From: CAYLZW01 sp964388085
Lineage (GTDB): Bacteria; Myxococcota; UBA727; CAYLZW01
DNA: 7,097 nucleotides
Assembly (NCBI GenBank): GCA_964388085.1
Contig: CAYLZW010000291.1
Span: forward strand, 1 to 7,097
Reading direction: 5' to 3'
A model generated the notes under the pieces. The model saw only the letters and a program-made list of their open reading frames with translations. It was not told where the DNA came from and made no database searches. The position numbers were made by a program, and so were the translations under genes. Of the stretch, positions 6,201 to 7,097 are shown in pieces; position 1 is the stretch's first letter; the number at the start of each line of letters is the position of its first letter.

Positions 6201-6513
6201 CGACCCGGCCGACGCGGACACCGACGACGGCGGCGTCACCGACGGCGTCGAGGACGGCCGCGGCACCGACCCGCACGATCCGAGCGACGACCTGCCCGAG
6301 GGCACGGACGGCGGCCTCGTCGAGCCGGGCGACGCCGGCACCCTGCCGATCCTGGACGCGGGCGCGGAGCCGGAGCCGCCGCCGCCCGGCCTCGTGTCCG
6401 GTTCGGCCGTGTACACGATGTGCTCGTCGACGGAGGTGAGCCGCGGGCTGCCGTTCTTCGCGCTCTTGCTGCTCGGCTCGCTCGGCGTCGTCGGCCTGCG
6501 TCGTCGCTCCTGA
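3256..6513 (+). CDS. Secreted multi-repeat TSP3 surface protein with MYXO-CTERM-like sorting signal
   Basis: This 1085-aa protein is probably exported and held on the outer surface. The signal peptide is residues 1-28 (NKRR, hydrophobic 10-24, cleavage after PASA). Residues 29-348 form a globular domain with cysteines 119, 139, 249, 260, 266 and 270. Its run of motifs (GFARLVWQGSG, CWRDVT, GSWALALLYVDP, RQVQLLHGL, then DIDRFDLTGLGL) resembles the DUF3344-like beta-sandwich domains that precede repeats in other bacterial surface proteins; this is a weak, memory-based match. Residues 351-1014 are Asp/Gly-rich TSP3-type repeats with eight Cys-paired DGLCDG loops. A Pro/Gly linker (1015-1050) leads to the tail: Cys1056, hydrophobic 1065-1081, then RRRS. 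That tripartite tail is the MYXO-CTERM pattern, recognised by myxosortases. Ligand and function are unknown. It is probably expressed with the OmpA-type gene 129 bp upstream. Domain calls are firm, the role is inferred. Confidence 0.92.
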   Translation: MRNGSNKRRVWLASAMIAAGSVALPASAQQVNVLDAIIEARGPFQHRVIGASFLQPAGTVQLPATAQTTLPAGATAGFARLVWQGSGLTPDTQVTFTPPGGTAQTITVDPESTAASEGCIVGVLEDELDPARDIGFWNCWRDVTDELAALPTLSGSYAMSGLSADTGFLYQGNNNAEHIFAGSWALALLYVDPADLYPRQVQLLHGLALTQYALGDVTQLLPFRWGPQGGSVSIVAMEGDQEIPSALECPTNPLTSNPECDFVWLCNGTCGAAVNRFAPLVNAQNALGNVFNESNASEAASQRNALDIDRFDLTGLGLSVGTEYANLRLGVQTGRDLVLQTLVVVEVQDYDADADGLSNIEEEDVYLTDPNDPDSDDDGIKDGTEVFGGNPADPASNPTDPLNPDTDSDGLCDGTLTVTNVCAGGSAGEDQDGDGLLDVGETDPARLDSDGDGLSDKVEKVDGNYGGRKTDPLDPDSDDDGLCDGNVTTPIVGVCSGGEDKDRDGSFEPGTFTAANETDPTLADTDADGVKDGVELTGATGTNPLDPDSDNDGLCDGAASVNAGLGGVSCAGGEDTDGDGVIDANETSPKLFDTDKDGLSDGQEVLHSSYANGATSPLDPDSDDDGLCDGTGQVGVVGCSGGEDTNFNGVWEAARNETDPTVFDTDGGGEGDGSERDNARDPVDFPADDNGLLNDDDGDGLDNNTETTIGTDPNDPDTDDDGISDGVEVNGGNPTDPLDTDTDGDGLCDGNSSAAPVGCTGGEDDNGNGFPDGGETNPNEVDSDDDGLCDAPAAAASGACSGGEDADSDGAQGASETDPTDADSDDDDLPDGLEVNGGNYANGSTDPLNPDTDGDGLCDGNATAAIAGACSGSEDANADGSTSGTETDPTVFDDDEPAPPQDTDDDGLDDDEEAELGTDPLDPDTDGDGIQDGTEVNGQNPTDPLSPDTDADGLCDGSGNVPLECRPGEDSNNNGSVDPGETDPADADTDDGGVTDGVEDGRGTDPHDPSDDLPEGTDGGLVEPGDAGTLPILDAGAEPEPPPPGLVSGSAVYTMCSSTEVSRGLPFFALLLLGSLGVVGLRRRS
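4306..6291 (+). repeat. Coding TSP3-type repeat array with eight DGLCDG...C(S/A/T)GGED modules
   Basis: DxDxDGxxDG motifs recur across residues 351-1012. Eight modules contain DGLCD followed 10-15 residues later by a second cysteine, mostly in the setting C-S/A/T-G-G-E-D. Cys pairs are 412/422, 483/495, 555/570, 628/639, 748/759, 789/800, 858/870 and 955/965. The first-cysteine spacing is 71, 72, 73, 120, 41, 69 and 97 residues, so a period near 70 is broken by one short and two long steps. The Asp pattern suggests bound calcium, and the paired cysteines suggest one local disulfide per module. Confidence 0.85.
6421..6513 (+). other. MYXO-CTERM-like C-terminal sorting signal
   Basis: The last 30 residues begin with Cys1056 (CSSTEV), followed by a hydrophobic stretch (1065-1081, containing FFALLLLG and LGVVGL) and end in RRRS. 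Cys, transmembrane stretch and Arg cluster is the tripartite layout of MYXO-CTERM. In characterised cases a myxosortase cleaves at the cysteine, which becomes lipid-modified for surface anchoring. The eight residues between the cysteine and the hydrophobic start, and the terminal Ser after the arginines, are slight departures from the usual form. Confidence 0.72.
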
Positions 6514-6519
6514 GCGACG
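6502..6519. terminator. Short hairpin over the stop codon, between convergent genes (possible bidirectional terminator)
   Basis: CGTCGCTC (6502-6509) and GAGCGACG (6512-6519) are exact complements enclosing the TGA at 6511-6513. A physical loop of four bases (CCTG) leaves seven G/C-rich pairs. It sits at the meeting point of two convergent genes only 18 bp apart, where a terminator is expected. There is no U-tract on either strand, so intrinsic termination is only a possibility. Confidence 0.35.
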
Positions 6520-6521
6520 GG

Positions 6522-6546
6522 GGCGCTCGGCTCAGGCGCTCGGCTC
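6522..6546. repeat. Perfect 12-bp tandem repeat spanning the stop codon of the minus-strand gene
   Basis: GGCGCTCGGCTC occurs at 6522-6533 and again at 6535-6546, separated by one A, a 13-bp period. Read on the minus strand, the junction base completes the TGA (6534-6532) that ends the 160-aa gene. Collapsing the repeat to one copy would remove that stop and let the frame run on into the antisense of the neighbouring gene. Confidence 0.8.
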
Positions 6547-7014
6547 CTTCGGCAGCTCGAGCGAGGAGATCGCGAGGGTCCATCCGTCATCCGCGCGGCG
6601 GAGGCGGCCCCGCACGATGGCCTCGGCGCCTTGGCGAATGACCTGCTCGCGGGCGTCGAAGCCGTGAAAGCCGCGGGCCTTCAGCGCGAGGTGCTGCTCG
6701 CGCACGAAGGGCTCGCAGGCCGGAGGCACCAGCGTGATGCGCTCTGAGCCGGCCTCGAGGCGGAGGCTGAGGCCCTCGGCGTACACCAACGTGTCGAGGA
6801 GCTTTCGGCGGATGTGCCCCTTCAGGCGGCTGTTCGCGAGGTAGGTCGCCTTGTAATAGAACGCCGCGCACGCGCGGGAGCGCAGCGGTGACGAGAGCGG
6901 GCGCTCCGCCTCGATGGTGCCGAGCAGCGCCGCCGCGCCCGGCCGAAGCGCGCTGACGTCGCGCTCGGGGGCGAGCGAACGCTCGTCCGCGAACCACCGC
7001 CTCCACCCGCTCAT
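6532..7014 (-). CDS. Hypothetical 160-aa cytosolic protein, weakly GIDE-like
   Basis: I do not recognise this gene with certainty. The 160-residue product has no signal peptide or membrane segment and is rich in Arg, Ala and Leu. Residues 23-54 (LRPGAAALLGTIEAERPLSS, then PLRSRACAAFYY) follow the pattern 'G-x-V/I-ea-x-x-PL-x-SP-x-x-g-x-x-C-x-x-Y' seen in GIDE/MUL1-type domains. A late segment at 130-152 (AEAIVRGRLRRADDGW, then LAISSLEL) could be a closing beta-strand pair such as an OB-like fold. GIDE-type proteins are normally membrane-anchored, so this would be a soluble, domain-only version. A strong AAGGAGG 5 nt upstream supports the start. It converges on the TSP3 surface-protein gene with 18 bp between the stops. 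It is very likely a real gene; its function is unknown. Confidence 0.75.
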   Translation of the reverse strand: MSGWRRWFADERSLAPERDVSALRPGAAALLGTIEAERPLSSPLRSRACAAFYYKATYLANSRLKGHIRRKLLDTLVYAEGLSLRLEAGSERITLVPPACEPFVREQHLALKARGFHGFDAREQVIRQGAEAIVRGRLRRADDGWTLAISSLELPKEPSA

Positions 7015-7019
7015 GTACG

Positions 7020-7026
7020 CCTCCTT
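7020..7026 (-). promoter_or_regulatory. Strong Shine-Dalgarno site of the 160-aa gene
   Basis: On the minus strand AAGGAGG (7026-7020) lies 5 nt before the ATG at 7014. It is the best match to the anti-Shine-Dalgarno sequence in the window and argues that this gene is well translated. Confidence 0.8.
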
Positions 7027-7097
7027 GAGAGCGCTGATGTCCTACCCCCCCGACCCCTCGCGTTGATCCCCCCTCGCTCGGTCTTTCGCCCGCTGGC
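7027..7097 (-). other. Leader of the 160-aa gene with G-tracts on its coding strand
   Basis: The remaining sequence to the right edge contains no start, stop or gene that can be supported. Read on the minus strand it holds G-runs of six (7073-7068), four (7057-7054) and seven (7051-7045), ahead of the ribosome binding site. No clear -35/-10 pair is visible; the promoter may lie beyond the window. Confidence 0.5.

Noticed and set aside
3157..6276. A very long open frame (over 1000 codons) antisense to the TSP3 surface-protein gene
   Set aside because: It is the mirror of Asp/Gly/Thr-rich GC-biased codons, giving Val/Arg/Ala-rich nonsense with no ribosome binding site or recognisable domain. 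The plus-strand gene has a signal peptide, ordered repeats and a sorting tail.
4306..6291. CRISPR-like or minisatellite DNA array
   Set aside because: The repeats are protein-level, in frame, with diverged codons and variable length, and have no constant repeat/spacer structure.
1333..6513. Naming the two envelope genes traB and traA
   Set aside because: The parallel is only at the level of OmpA domain and MYXO-CTERM tail. Gene order is reversed, and I see no PA14-like domain or TraA-type Cys-rich repeats.

Overview
The window is very GC-rich and its proteins are typical of a myxobacterium (phylum Myxococcota, perhaps the Polyangia side; inferred from protein style only). The pointers are an OmpA-family outer-membrane protein with thrombospondin-type-3 (TSP3) calcium-binding repeats, a long secreted TSP3 protein ending in a MYXO-CTERM-like sorting tail, and a sigma-54 factor starting MAMELK. 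There is no sign of a phage, insertion sequence, CRISPR array or RNA gene.

Layout. Positions 1-1105 (minus strand) hold the first 368 codons of rpoN, which runs off the left edge. A 227-bp divergent intergenic region (1106-1332) follows. It has a candidate rpoN promoter, a TTGACA element on the other strand and two consecutive inverted repeats just ahead of the next gene. Positions 1333-3126 (+) encode a 597-aa outer-membrane beta-barrel / TSP3 / OmpA protein. After a 129-bp gap containing a stem-loop, 3256-6513 (+) encodes a 1085-aa secreted protein: signal peptide, globular N-domain, about 660 residues of Asp-rich repeats with eight cysteine-paired loops, and a C-terminal Cys/hydrophobic/Arg sorting signal. 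A convergent gene (6532-7014, minus) encodes a 160-aa cytosolic protein with a faint GIDE-like pattern. The right edge (7015-7097) is its leader, with a strong ribosome binding site and C/G tracts. No stretch over 300 bases lacks a gene.

How the parts may work together. The two plus-strand genes probably form an envelope pair: a barrel protein anchored to peptidoglycan through its OmpA domain, and a surface-sorted protein. Both carry calcium-type Asp-rich repeats. This recalls in outline, without demonstrated homology, the myxobacterial TraA/TraB pair (MYXO-CTERM surface receptor plus OmpA-domain partner). The rpoN gene is a housekeeping neighbour on the other strand. It has an unusual low-complexity insertion of about 140 residues inside its core-binding domain. 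The most interesting points are that insertion with its duplicated boundary motif, the two-hairpin leader of the OmpA-type gene, and the eight Cys-paired DGLCDG repeat loops arranged in three super-blocks.
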